A stretch of 64,000 nucleotides of DNA from Maniola hyperantus (GCF_902806685.2 NC_048546.1:1860001-1924000); one strand, 5' to 3'. Shown: positions 9,718-19,329, numbered from the stretch's first letter. The notes: generated from the letters alone by a model not told the origin. Numbers and translations are program-made.

Positions 9718-9903
9718 AGTGGAGTGATTCGCTAACTCAGTTTCTAACAATGAATGATAGCCGCCGAGCTCATTCTTTAATCCGTTGAAGGTTTTCTACG
9801 AGAAAATATTTTAATATCACCCAGTGAAGCAGCAATGTAGAACCAACCAACCTCAGTGGCTATCATTTAGTGTTAGACACTGAGTTAGTGAATCGCCTAG
9901 ATG
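9718..9903. mobile_element. Foldback MITE, ~50 bp arms
   Basis: Left arm 9718-9772 (GATTCGCTAACTCAGTTTCT) and right arm 9852-9903 (complement GATTCACTAACTCAGTGTCT) pair over about 50 bp, including the AATGATAGCC end. No target duplication was identified. Confidence 0.65.
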
Positions 9904-10085
9904 TTTCGAACAGACAATTTATTATTTTCGAGTCAGCCGTCTATTTGTTATTAGTATGTCTACAGAGGAATAAGCATAATCGTTATACTTTTGAATGTGT
10001 GAAACAATCATCAACATTAATATTTCAAATTAAGTAGGTACATGATGATAATTATAATTATGGGTAGGTAGTTATCTAGTAGGTT
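9904..10085. other. Unassigned interval
   Basis: Nothing recognised. Confidence 0.4.
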
Positions 10086-10215
10086 AGTTTAAAGCCAGGG
10101 TAAGCAGAAGTTAGGTAAGCAAGTCAAAGAATAATGAGCATTAAGCAATTTCAACAGAGTTAACTATTTCTTGGGTAAGCAGCGCTTTTATGCATCTATG
10201 AGTTGCACGCCACTG
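10086..10215 (+). mobile_element. hAT-like MITE, left end missing
   Basis: Its right end TGCACGCCACTG and internal GGGTAAGCAGCGCTTTTATG match the intact copies at 52536-52681 and 63102-63266. The left TIR is lost. Confidence 0.65.
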
Positions 10216-10301
10216 GTAATTATGCGGTTTAGGTTTCCTACGAATTCTATGTTTTTCTGGGCCTTGCCTATATCACTCCCCTATAACAGCTATACACATG
10301 C

Positions 10302-10740
10302 AAAAACCCGGCCAAGTGCGAGTCAGGCTCGCGCAACGAGGGTTCCGTACTACAGTCGTATTTTTTCGTCATTTTGCACGATAATTCAAAATTTTGATGC
10401 ATAAAAATAAATAAAAATCTGTTTTAGAATGCACATGTGTGAATACCTTTCATATGGATAACCCACTTGATATCGTTATCTTACTTCGAAAATTGAAAAT
10501 ACTAATTATTAGTTCATGGCCACAATTTAATTTTTTTTTTGTGATGTAACCACAAATTTACGGTTTTCAGATTTTTTCCCGAATGTCAGCTATAAGACCT
10601 ACCTAACTGCCAAAGTTCATGATTCTAGGTCAACGGGAAGTACCCTGTAGGTTTCTTGACAGACCGACAGACGGACAGACAGACAACAAAGTGGTCCTAT
10701 AAGGGTTCCGTTTTTCCTTTTCAGGTACGGAACTCTAAAA
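10302..10740 (+). repeat. R3 repeat, full-length
   Basis: Starts CGGCCAAGTGCGAGTCAGGC and carries GAGGGTTCCGTACTACAG near the left end. It has a GACAGACCGACAGACGG tract and ends with an inverted match to the left motif (GGTACGGAACTCTAAAA). Copies on both strands lie at 14142, 19731, 37307, 44217 and 63475. It has no coding capacity and the class is unknown. Confidence 0.75.
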
Positions 10741-10823
10741 ATCACGTCGATCGACTTTATTGCGACGTGATTGAAGAACAAACCAACAAACAAATATACT
10801 TTTGCATTTATAATATGGGTAGG
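10741..10823 (-). mobile_element. Hel-1 5' part
   Basis: ATCACGTCGATCGAC ... TTTGCATTTATAATATGGGT is the 5' third of Hel-1 in reverse. It is cut off exactly at the R3 end. Confidence 0.6.
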
Positions 10824-10925
10824 TACATTGTAGCATTGCAACTAATTGCAAAAAAACGCGGCGAGTGTGGCTATAAAAATTTAATGCTACCTAATTTCGG
10901 GCGCGATAAACTTATCGCGAGTGGA

Positions 10926-11060
10926 AACTGTTACTGGCTCGAACGTTACTAGCTCTGCTATGCTAGTATCAAACGGTTACAATGTCTAGTTCTTTGTGTT
11001 TAGTCAATTATAGAGAGCCGTAAAAGGCGCTTTGTGGTACTATTTGAATAACTTTTATTG
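10926..11060 (+). repeat. Repeat X copy 1, left part
   Basis: GGTTACAATGTCTAGTTCTT through TATAGAGAGCCGTAAAAGG to TTTGAATAACTTTTATTG recurs at 13708-13844 with about 10% difference. It is continued at 13465 on the other side of the inserted LINE. Confidence 0.75.
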
Positions 11061-13410
11061 TGGAAAACAAGGTTATGGATGGGGATCTTAAAAACGCCGC
11101 CCGCATTTTGTTTTCTAGTGATACACTGGCTCCATTCAATGATATAACGCTGGAAGCCTTACGTGACAAGCATCCCTTACCAAATACCGATTCTGTGCTG
11201 CCAGATCCACCTTCTAACACTTCTTATTTACAGATAAAGGATGAAGAAACTTACGCTGCGATAATGTCGTTTTCTAGTGGCTCTGCTGGTGGCATGGACG
11301 GCATAACGCCACAACATCTTAAGGATCTTGTGGGAGTTACTGCTGGGGACGCCGGCAAGGCGCTACTGAGCGACATTACCAGACTATGTAATTTCATGTT
11401 ATCTGGCGAGGTAAATTCATCCTTTCTACCATTCCTTTATGGCGCGAGGCTTTGTGCTTTCAATAAGAAAGATGGTGGCATCCGTCCCATCGCTGTTGGC
11501 TGTACTTTTCGCCGTTTGGCGTCAAAATTAGCGTGTAGTCACATAGTCTCTACCCTAAAGGATAAATTCCAACCTATTCAAGTTGGATTCGGCAGTAAAG
11601 GAGGTTGTGAAGCAGCAGTTCATTCGGCTCGTACTTTCTTAACGAATGGCGAGGTTGAGGTACTGCTGAAAGTAGATGTAAAGAATGCTTTTAATTCTTT
11701 GGACAGGGCAACTTTGCTGACAGAAGTCTCAACGCAACTTCCTGAAATTTACCCATATGTTTGGCAATGTTACAGCTCTGCTTCTAAATTATTCTTTGGA
11801 GATAGCGATATTAAGTCTTCTGTAGGCGTTCAGCAGGGGATCCTTTAGGTCCGGCCCTGTTCAGCTTAGGGATCCATAACCATATCTCAAATTTAACATC
11901 TAAATTTAACATATGGTATCTTGATGATGGAACCATTGGGGGCAACGTGGATGACGTTATAAAAGATCTTAATCATATTAAGCAACAGTTTGGGAAAATT
12001 GGTTTAGAACTTAATTTTTCGAAATGCGAATTGTTTTTTACAGAAAAACTGTCGCAAGAAAGAATTCTATTGGCCTCTGAATTATTCAATGAAATTTCAC
12101 CTAATATTAAAATACTTGATAAACGTTCACTTTGCCTTCTCGGTGCTCCTCTTTATAATGAATCCATACAACCACTCTTGGATCAAAAAGTCAGAACATT
12201 TTCGGCTAATACCGACAAATTGGGCACTCTAAATTCTCACATTGCATTTTCGATCCTAAAATATTGCCTTTTTGTACCTAAATTAATTTACATTCTCCGC
12301 GCGAGCCCAATTTGGAAATTTCATGGACTACTCGATAACATGGATGCCACCCTTAAAAGTACACTAGAACAAATTCTAAATTTAACTTTTGATGAGCACT
12401 CCTGGAACCAAGCAACTTTACCGGTCAAGTACGGTGGCATCGGCGTGAGGAAAATTTCCAGTGTAGCTCTTCCGGCTTTTCTGTCCTCTGTGCATAGTAT
12501 AAAAGAGCTTAGCTCTCAAATTCTCAAATCCAATTCATCATTGACCTATGCCACAGAGGCCCTAGAGAGTTGGAAGGTCAGATGTCCCAATGTCGACATC
12601 CCGAAGGAACGTACTACACAAAAACTTTGGGATTTGCCATTGGTTCAACTGACACATACGAATTTGGTTCAAAATCTTACAAGTGACAGAGATCGTGCCA
12701 GGCTTCTAGCATTATCCGAAAAGGAATCTGGGTATTGGCTGCATGCCTTGCCATCAAAAAATCTCGGCACACTTTTAGATAACGAAAGTTTTCGTGTGGC
12801 TCTAGGTCTCAGATTGGGAACACCACTGTGCCATCAGCACAGATGTCCGTGTGGAAAAGAGGTTGATAAATTTGGAATCCACGGACTCTCTTGCCAAAGG
12901 AGCTCCGGTAGGCTGTTTAGGCATGGCTCTCTTAACGATACAATTAAAAGAGCTCTTGCCACCATAAATATTCCTGCGCTCATTGAGCCGGCAGGGATTA
13001 GTCGGGATGATGGCAAGAGACCTGATGGATTGACGCTGGTTCCCTGGGAACGGGGACGGGCGCTAATGTGGGACGCAACTTGCGTTGACACATTGGCCCC
13101 GTGTCATATCAGGAAGACAGCATCAAGACCGGGAGCCGCAGCAGAAACAGCTGAAAACGGCAAGCGGCGCAAGTATGCCTCTCTTATAGAGAGTTACATT
13201 TTTGTGCCGTTTGCCGTGGAGACCCTGGGGCCATGGAGTCTTAGTGCTAAAAATTTTTTACGAGACATTTCACCGCGATTAATAGCCTCAACTGGTGACA
13301 GAAGGGCTGGCTCATTTTTTGCGCAGCGGATCAGCCTGGCTGTCCAGCGCGGAAATGCAGCCAGTATTCTTGGCACCATTCCACGCGGTCATGATTTATA
13401 TAGTAATTAG
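11061..13410 (+). pseudogene. RT / REL-endonuclease polyprotein, one frameshift
   Basis: Frame 1 (to the stop at 11846-11848) holds RT motif A (VDVKNAFNSLDR) and stops inside motif B (GVQQG). Frame 2 resumes at once with GPALFS, has the YLDD active site at about 11917-11928, and runs to the stop at 13408-13410. It includes C-P-C-G...H-G-L-S-C near residue 300 of the second frame and RPD (358-360) followed by D376. The break is a single missing base in the G run at 11836-11839, in the middle of motif B; no other stop interrupts about 780 codons. The N-terminus is missing because of 5' truncation. By family rules the product would nick DNA and reverse-transcribe its own RNA at the target. This copy cannot make the full protein. 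Confidence 0.8.
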
Positions 13411-13464
13411 ATAAGGCTAGCTTTAAGTTTTATTGTATTAAAAAAAAAAAAAAAAAAAAAAAAA
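11061..13464 (+). mobile_element. LINE with restriction-like endonuclease (REL-LINE)
   Basis: A 2404 bp non-LTR retrotransposon flanked by an exact 10-bp target duplication, ACTTTTATTG at 11051-11060 and 13465-13474. It is 5'-truncated and ends in a run of about 25 A. It encodes RT motifs followed by a CCHC-type finger and a PD-x15-D endonuclease-like motif, the arrangement of R2/R4/NeSL-type LINEs, but it did not insert into rDNA. It is the most complete retrotransposon in the window. A 150 bp piece of the same family lies at 33808-33957. Confidence 0.85.
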
Positions 13465-13525
13465 ACTTTTATTGTTATGTAACTAAATTGTAGATCAAAA
13501 GCCTTGGACGTAAATGATGATTAAA
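13465..13525 (+). repeat. Repeat X copy 1, right part
   Basis: Starts with the LINE target duplication, then AACTAAATTGTAGATCAAAA and GCCTTGGACG. The same sequence follows X copy 2 at 14074-14141. Confidence 0.7.
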
Positions 13526-13707
13526 TGAACTTAGTAGCTTTCTAAGTGATGTCGATCAAAATTATTCGAGAACTTCCTTCGACGCGATCAATTTTGTCGG
13601 CATTGTTAATTATTTTTAAAGAATATTAGCCCTAGGGATTCCAACATCAATGATATTAGCCCTGTTTATCACGACTATGACTGGCTGGAAGTTGCTAAGC
13701 TGCTAGA
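13526..13707. other. Unassigned; SINE-A tail scrap
   Basis: TTTAAAGAATATTAGCC at about 13616-13632 resembles the reversed SINE-A tail. Nothing else recognised. Confidence 0.4.
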
Positions 13708-13844
13708 TAACATGTTTCTGGCTCGAATGTTACTAGCTCTGCTAGTATCAAATGGTTACAATGTCTAGTTGTTTGTGTTTCGTCAATTATAGAGAGCCGT
13801 AAAAGGAGTTTTGTGAACCTATTTGAATAACTTTTATTATGTTA
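13708..13844 (+). repeat. Repeat X copy 2, left part
   Basis: Second copy of 10926-11060, here interrupted by a Hel-1 element a few bases from the point where copy 1 took the LINE. Confidence 0.75.
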
Positions 13845-14073
13845 CTAGCTGATGCCCTCGGGTTCGTGTGGAATTAGCTTTTTGAAAATCCCGTGGGAAC
13901 TCTTTGATTTTCCAGGATAAAAAGTAGCCTATGTCACTCTCCAGGTTTTCAACTATACCCATGCAAAAAATCACGTCAATCCGTTGCGACGTCATTGAAG
14001 GACAAGCCAACAATCCAACAAACCAAAAAACCAACAAACAACCACACTTTCGGATTTATAATATGGGTAGTGA
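13845..14073 (-). mobile_element. Hel-1 Helitron-like element
   Basis: Minus strand: starts TCACTACCCATATTATAAAT and ends AGCTAG. The flanking A and T fit A^T insertion. The hairpin is partly eroded (CACACGAACCCGAGGG). The insertion splits repeat X copy 2. Confidence 0.7.
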
Positions 14074-14141
14074 ATAGTGATGTACTCTTAACTAAATTGT
14101 AGATAAAAGCCTTGGACATATTATATTGTATATAAACGATG
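14074..14141 (+). repeat. Repeat X copy 2, right part
   Basis: CTTAACTAAATTGTAGATAA and AAGCCTTGGACAT match 13475-13515. Confidence 0.65.
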
Positions 14142-14393
14142 ATCTTACTTCGCAAATTGAAAATACTAATTATTAGTTCATGACCACAATTTAATTTTTT
14201 TTGTGTGATGTAACCATAAATTCACGGTTTTCAGATTTTTCCCCTTATGTCAGCTATAAGACCTACCTAACTGCCAAATTTCATGATTCTAGGTCAACGG
14301 GAAGTACCCTGTAGGTTTCTTGACAGACAGACAGACAACAAAGTGATCCTATAAGGGTTCCGTTTTTCCTTTTGAGGTACGGAACCCTAAAAA
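14142..14393 (+). repeat. R3 repeat, 5'-truncated
   Basis: Begins inside R3 at TTACTTCGCAAATTGAAAAT and ends TACGGAACCCTAAAAA. Confidence 0.7.
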
Positions 14394-14617
14394 TATGTAT
14401 AACTATCTGTTGAAAGTGCTCAAGGGAATTTAGAGCAAGGATCGAGATAAGATGTTAATGTACTTGTAGCTCGGGTGAAGCGGGAGCGCTGTAGAGCTGT
14501 GACGTCACCATTAGCATGACTAGCGGCCGACAACCTTCCCATGTGCACTATCAAGTACCCACTCCAGATCCAGATTACGATAGTTACCACTACGCTTTAA
14601 TAATTTTGAACTTTAGC
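14394..14617. other. Unassigned interval
   Basis: No feature recognised. Confidence 0.4.
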
Positions 14618-14625
14618 GTTTAAAC

Positions 14626-15115
14626 CATAGAGCAGAAACAAAGAGGAGTTGGCCTAAGCAACTGTGCACTGTGATTTTCAACTAGGTCCTGACGTCATCA
14701 CTGTGGGCGGGGCCTTAGTTAGTATGCTGTCTGCGTTCGTCAGGTTCACATATAATGAGACTCGTATTATCGGTGTGTTTTCGCGTTTTTAAGAACAAAA
14801 GGATGAAGTGTAGTGTTTTATCGTGTCAAAGTTATTCAGACAGACGTTCTGATGCTATGAATGGTATCACATTTCATTTGTAAGTAATTTTATACGTAAT
14901 TTCTACACTTATTGACATCTAGTGTGAGATAGCTGAACTATGTAGTGACATCAATATATCGATGTTAGGTCGCTAAGCGAGTAGTTTTGCTACTAACCCG
15001 CAGATGGAAAATTGAGAAGTGGGCGGCGTTCCACAACCCCTCACCCCGCAAAATGTCACTCGATATTTCATAGGGAAATCTTAATACAACATCTCCTCTT
15101 TGTTTCTGCTCTATG
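14626..15115. mobile_element. P-like non-autonomous DNA transposon
   Basis: A 490 bp element with perfect 23-bp terminal inverted repeats beginning CATAGAGCAGAAACAAAGAG. It is flanked by the 8-bp duplication GTTTAAAC at 14618-14625 and 15116-15123. TIRs starting CA, an 8-bp duplication and an internal THAP-type exon together point to the P-element superfamily. It looks like an internal deletion derivative that kept the promoter side and first exon. GTTTAAAC is itself palindromic, so the duplication is slightly less decisive than a random 8-mer. Confidence 0.8.
14803..14879 (+). pseudogene. First exon of THAP-domain transposase (remnant)
   Basis: ATG at 14803 opens MKCSVLSC...NGITFH. The spacing C3-x4-C8 and the motif GITFH are those of the first half of a C2CH THAP zinc finger, which is found at the N-terminus of P-element transposases. 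A good splice donor, GTAAGT, lies at 14880-14885; reading on instead hits a stop at once (TAA at 14881). The second zinc ligand pair (C..H) and all catalytic exons are absent from the element, so no transposase can be made. Upstream are a GGGCGGGG box near 14705 and TATAATG near 14751. Confidence 0.65.
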
Positions 15116-15123
15116 GTTTAAAC

Positions 15124-15426
15124 TATCGTGAGTGATTTCCATAATACATAATATCTCTCACCCGGCTATACTCACGTGTTTAGTCGACGTTAGCCCGACT
15201 AGTTACGAACCCATCCGGGGTCCTTTTTTAAGGGAGTCAGTTCGCGCACGCGTCGTGGTGTACATAATATTTGCCGATCTTTGTTTACACAAAAATAAAA
15301 GTGGACATACATTTTTTATGGCCAGGTATGGCGGGATGCACGCCATTCAGTTTGCGCAATTAGTTGCAACGTTACAATGTTACATGATTGCTACCTACAT
15401 TTAAATGGTTCACTTTATTTAATTTT
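15124..15426. other. Unassigned interval
   Basis: No repeat or gene recognised. A 90-codon open frame here (15132-15404) has no recognisable domain. Confidence 0.4.
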
Positions 15427-15690
15427 AGAATATTCGCATGCTCTTCTTACTAATGTAATACGAAAAGGACAGACGCAGTTTGACAGTTTTAAATTTAATT
15501 TTTAGATGGTAAAACCCGTGATTTTAGCGCACAGTCGCGAGCCTACTGTTTAAATTTGTAGCGTGCACTAAAATTTAGAGTCTTTAAATGTAAAGTTCAT
15601 GTTCTGTCCCTTTTTAGCATTGTTAAAAAGAAAAGGATGCAGATACTCTAAATTTAGTTTAGAGAAAGACAACGGAATCGGTTCCATTGC
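15427..15690 (+). repeat. Repeat Q, copy 1
   Basis: GACAGTTTTAAATTTAATTT, then GTCGCGAGCCTACTG, GTAGCGTGCACTAAAA and TTTAGTTTAGAGAAAGACAA all recur in order at 52131-52345. A piece of the left end also occurs at about 49495-49570. Unknown class. Confidence 0.6.
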
Positions 15691-15793
15691 TTGTATAATC
15701 TGTTATCACAAAGAAGGAATTAATTGTGTTGTCTTTTAAGCCTGCCGTAATAATCTATTGAGTATAAAAATAAATCAATGTATTAGTTGCATT

Positions 15794-16135
15794 TAGGGTT
15801 GCCAGACGTCCGGATAAAGCCGGACATAGGTAGGCTTTTTGATTGCGTGTCCGGCCAAAATAAACGGTGTCCGGCTTGTCCGGCTTTTGTTAGGCTTTTT
15901 ACAGTTCGCAAACATGCGTGACCGAGGGCAGGCGAGTCGAGTGCCGCCTGACAACAAAATTTATGACAATAATAAAAAAAAGCTTGATTTTACATACTAC
16001 AATTTTTTTGTCGTACCTATTAATACTAAGACACAAAAGCCTCAATAATGTAGGGTGTCCGGCATTTCTGCCCAAATGTCCGGCCAAACTGGCTGGTCTG
16101 TCCGGCTATTAGCTTTGGGCGACCTGGCAACCCTA
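15794..16135. mobile_element. hAT-like MITE rich in TGTCCGGC
   Basis: TIRs TAGGGTTGCCAG (15794-15805) and CTGGCAACCCTA (to 16135) are flanked by the exact 8-bp duplication GTTGCATT at 15786-15793 and 16136-16143. The TIR form and duplication length fit hAT. Several copies of the GTCCGG core lie inside both ends in both orientations and may be transposase-binding repeats. The ORFs on it are not conserved proteins. Confidence 0.85.
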
Positions 16136-16384
16136 GTTGCATTTCTACAATGTGCTACTATTGTAGGTAAGCACTAGAGTAGGTGTCGAGATAAATTCGT
16201 TATTTATGAGCCAGCGGCAAGGTGTGCCAAGTTTAGGGAGCATTAAATATTTATTGCCATGGCGATGGGCGATGGTATAAAGATGATTGAGTTTTAACAC
16301 TTAGTTGCAAATAAACTATTTTTTTATACAAACTACCTATTTGCAAACATTTTGGATGGAGTTTCGCACCTTTATAAGCTACTA
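16136..16384. other. Unassigned interval
   Basis: Nothing recognised. Confidence 0.4.
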
Positions 16385-16471
16385 GCTTTTGAAAATTCAA
16401 CGCCTAAGGGAGTGAAATAGGGGTTTGAATTTTTTGCAGTCCACGCGGACGAAGTCGTGAGCATAAGCTAG
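16385..16471 (+). mobile_element. Hel-2 3' half
   Basis: TTTTGAAAATTCAACGCC, GGGGTTTGAA, CCACGCGGACGAAGTCGTGA and then CATAAGCTAG before T. 5'-truncated. Confidence 0.65.
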
Positions 16472-16531
16472 TGGTATACTATCTTAATTTTGTGAACTAA
16501 AACGTTTTTTTACTCTTCAATATATTTAGGA

Positions 16532-16846
16532 ATGTTCAATGAAATAAGCATATCAAACTTTCTCTCGTGTCGTAGTTGGCAACTGGGAAGTGCATCTGCG
16601 CCGGATGTTGCGATAATGCTTGGAAATAGCTCCTGTTACAAAATGTCTGTTTACGTGAAGAATAATAATGTTGATTCGTCTCATTTTTCAAACCACTATT
16701 TAAAAACTGAGGTTGATTTATTAAAGCAAGAACTTTTGACACTGGTGGTTCCCAATCATGGCCGTAGCCAGAAATTGATTTCGGGGGGGTTTATCAGAGC
16801 CTTAAAACCGAATCATTTCTTAAGAAAACCCTTTTTGTCGACTTAA
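16532..16846 (+). other. 104-codon open frame, unrecognised
   Basis: An open frame preceded by a pyrimidine-rich AG (TTCAATATATTTAG). I recognise no domain. The 3' part contains GGCCGTAGCCAGAAATTGAT and TTCGGGGGGGT, which resembles a DNA-transposon-associated repeat end common in insects. It is more likely a repeat than a gene. Confidence 0.2.
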
Positions 16847-17074
16847 TGGGGTAAGAAGTACTTAGACGAATTTTATAGTTTTAAATTTGACAGTAAGATA
16901 GAATAAAAAAAATATTTTTTAATAAAAAAAAAATATGTTTTAAAGTAGGTAGGTACTTTTTAAATAACAAAAGTAGAGTGAGATAGAATCCAAATACCTA
17001 AAAAGATAAAATCTATATACCTGCTTAATATTATAAATGCGATAGTTTCTATCTATCTGCTACCTTTTCAAAGC

Positions 17075-17310
17075 CATGTTCCCCATAATGTCCTCGGTGG
17101 TGTGCGAAGTCTGCCTCCCTGCACTTGGTCGCAAGTTGAACTGTGTCTATGGTCTAAACTCTAAGGCTGATTTTAGTCTCACTCTCACTATCAGCGCTCA
17201 TAGCTCGTCAGCGCTGAGGCTCAGCGTGGCTCGTTTCAGGATCCCTTGTCATTCCGAGGGAGACCCGTGCTTTAGTAGGCAGGCGGCGACGAGTTAACAT
17301 GATGTACTTA
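17075..17310 (+). mobile_element. SINE-B-like 3' half with foreign middle
   Basis: CCCCATAATGTCCTCGG...GTGTGCGAAGTCTGCC matches SINE-B before the midpoint, and GAGACCCGTGCTTTAGTAGG matches after it. About 130 bp between them does not. It is a diverged or recombined copy. Confidence 0.5.
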
Positions 17311-17653
17311 AATTAAAATGCAACTCCTTAGACCTTAGTCTTTCATTATTTATAGTATTGGTGCTTTCTTTTACTAGCACTAGCACAAATACTGGTATAG
17401 CCCATAAATGGGGACTTAAAAGGTAGAAAGCAAATGGCGACCCGATGGCCGTTTAATATTTAATGCGCGTCGGGGAGTTGTTTAAGAGTGCATTTACGAA
17501 AAAATCGTTAAGGGTGAGCTTCTGTCATGTATAACTGGCCCCGTAGATCTAATTGAAACATCAATACATAAAGGGGTTTAGTAGTAAATCTTATTGTAAG
17601 AAGTTCTGTTTGATGTATTTTAAAGAAATTGTGGAAAAAATAAGTACCTACCT
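17311..17653. other. Unassigned interval
   Basis: Nothing recognised. Confidence 0.4.
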
Positions 17654-17786
17654 AGGGCGTTTGTGCACTCATCCGTGAAATCACGGATTCCGTAAAAATA
17701 CGAATCGAATAGGTACGTATTTGTATGACGGCCACTTCGATGAATCACGGATACGGAGCGGATACGGATGAGTGCACAAACGCCCT
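17654..17786. mobile_element. Short MITE with long perfect TIRs
   Basis: 133 bp bounded by AGGGCGTTTGTGCACTCATC and its exact reverse complement; the match extends through CCGT. No unambiguous target duplication. Confidence 0.75.
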
Positions 17787-17860
17787 GTGCAACTTTAATG
17801 CTTTGTTTTGATAATATCTGTGTACAATGTACAATGGTATTTTTTTTTAGAAGAGAACTA

Positions 17861-17882
17861 GCTTATGCTCGCGACTTCGTCG
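17861..17882 (-). mobile_element. Hel-2 terminus scrap
   Basis: CTAGCTTATGCTCGCGACTT: the CTAG end plus half of the hairpin only. Confidence 0.45.
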
Positions 17883-17894
17883 TTATATAAGCTA

Positions 17895-17975
17895 GTCGTA
17901 CCGACCGACTCGTTGTCGTGAGTGGTTGGGAGCATGCATGGTTATGCTCATAGGCGCGAATTGTACTGTGAACAT
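17895..17975 (+). repeat. Repeat Y, copy 1
   Basis: Shares GTCGTGAGTGGTTGGGAGCA and AGGCGCGAATTG with copies 2 and 3; the most diverged of the three. Confidence 0.6.
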
Positions 17976-18021
17976 GAGACATGACTAGGGGGGTGGATAT
18001 TCACGTATAAAATCATACCCT

Positions 18022-18137
18022 GTATCCACGGAACCCTAGTAACACTGCATGTTACAAGCAGGTCGAATCGACCGGCTGTCGTGAGTGGGTGGGAGCATGC
18101 TCCCAGGCGCGAATGGCATTGTAAACACGGGCTACTA
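18022..18137 (+). repeat. Repeat Y, copy 2
   Basis: From TATCCACGGAACCCTAGTAA through GGTCGAATCGACCGGCTGTC to GCGAATGGCATTGTAAACAC. Contains the short palindrome GGTCGAATCGACC. Confidence 0.7.
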
Positions 18138-18195
18138 GTAGGGTGTTAGATGGACTAACCTAACATGTTATCACTACCCATATTATACAACGTTA

Positions 18196-18585
18196 GCTTT
18201 AGTATACGCAAAAACCGTAACACGTGTCGAATATTAAAAATATTAAAAATAAAAACTTAATATAAAAAAATTCTAAAATATTTAAAGAAAACTTACGAAG
18301 TTATAAGCTTTTTGTATTGATTCGATTTCCCGCAAAAACATGGTCACCCCAAGCAAGCGGCTGTGAGTGAACGGGACGACTGGCAGCAAACGTGCGCGTT
18401 CCCGCTCGCGCGGCTCGAATCAGCTGATGCATGGTCATTCAACTAGGTGTTCAAACTTGCAGGATTTTAAAGTACTTTTTGGTCAAAATATAACCAGTAA
18501 TAAAAATGATTCCAATTGATTCTGTTACTGATTCTGAACAAACTGCTTTCAGGTTTTGCGTATACTAAAACTAACGTTGGAGATT
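18196..18585. repeat. Inverted repeat between Y copies 2 and 3
   Basis: CTTTAGTATACGCAAAAACC (from about 18199) pairs with GGTTTTGCGTATACTAAAAC (from about 18553). The ~330 bp between them is unassigned. With the flanking Y copies in direct orientation this may be one larger element. Confidence 0.5.
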
Positions 18586-18680
18586 CAAAGTGTGTTTGTT
18601 GGTTTACCAGAAAATCAAAGAGACTCGTACTCTCGAACTCGTAGGCATCAGCTAACATTTTTCTCAACTCAGTGTACTAC

Positions 18681-18798
18681 TATCCACGGAACCCTAGTTA
18701 CACTGCATGTTACAAGCAGGTCGAATCGACCGGCTGTCGTGAGTGGGTGGGAGCATGTACGGGTTATGCCCACAGGCGCGAATGGCATTGTAAACACA
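18681..18798 (+). repeat. Repeat Y, copy 3
   Basis: Very similar to copy 2, with GTACGGGTTATGCCCACA replacing the shorter GCTCCC segment. Confidence 0.7.
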
Positions 18799-18819
18799 TC
18801 GTAAGGGTTAGCGCAAACA

Positions 18820-19030
18820 GACGGCTTGAAGTGGGTCGTGTTTTCTTGATAACTACGTAAACTGAGCTTTATTTTACTTTGAATTACCGTTGGAATTGGT
18901 ATACAGGAAACAAAACACGGAGGCGCGCTGCGCTTTGACTCTCTTGGGCATGGCGTGCTCTGCGGCCTTAACGCCGAAGTAAAAAGAACTTAGTCTAAGT
19001 TGTTATCAAGAAATACGCTGCGCCTCATGT
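18820..19030. mobile_element. Foldback element
   Basis: TTTTCTTGATAACTACGTAA (from about 18840) pairs imperfectly with CTAAGTTGTTATCAAGAAAT (ending about 19013). The ~100 bp spacer is GC-rich. The ends are not sharply defined. Confidence 0.5.
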
Positions 19031-19055
19031 CTTCTTGTGTGTCACTACGACTTGC

Positions 19056-19059
19056 GACT

Positions 19060-19108
<49 letters not shown>

Positions 19109-19112
19109 CTCT
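19056..19112 (+). repeat. (CT)n microsatellite
   Basis: About 25 CT units with one CG interruption. Confidence 0.95.
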
Positions 19113-19177
19113 CCAACGTATTAGTCTTTGCTGAGTGTCGTGCACCTCCTTTTAATCACTGATAAGACAGAAGAAAG

Positions 19178-19329
19178 AAAGAAAATGCATTTATTTGTTG
19201 TTGGTGTCACAGATAAAAACAAAGTACAAATGTAACATTTTCATCTGTGACACCACCCCAAATGGGTGTACAGCTCAGCATACGCTGATGCTGAGGTGAC
19301 GCTGATTTTCAGCTGTGACCCTGTGATAA
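19178..19329 (-). mobile_element. Possible LINE 3' end, minus
   Basis: AAGAAAGAAAGAAAATGCAT looks like the reversed short-repeat tail and polyadenylation region of a non-LTR element. CTGTGACACCACCCCAAATG follows. No coding part is seen, so this is tentative. Confidence 0.35.

Noticed and set aside
10926..13844. LTR retrotransposon with 130-bp direct repeats around the RT gene
   Set aside because: The REL-LINE has its own 10-bp duplication and poly-A inside the repeats, the RT is of non-LTR type, and the right-hand copy continues as a separate repeat X.
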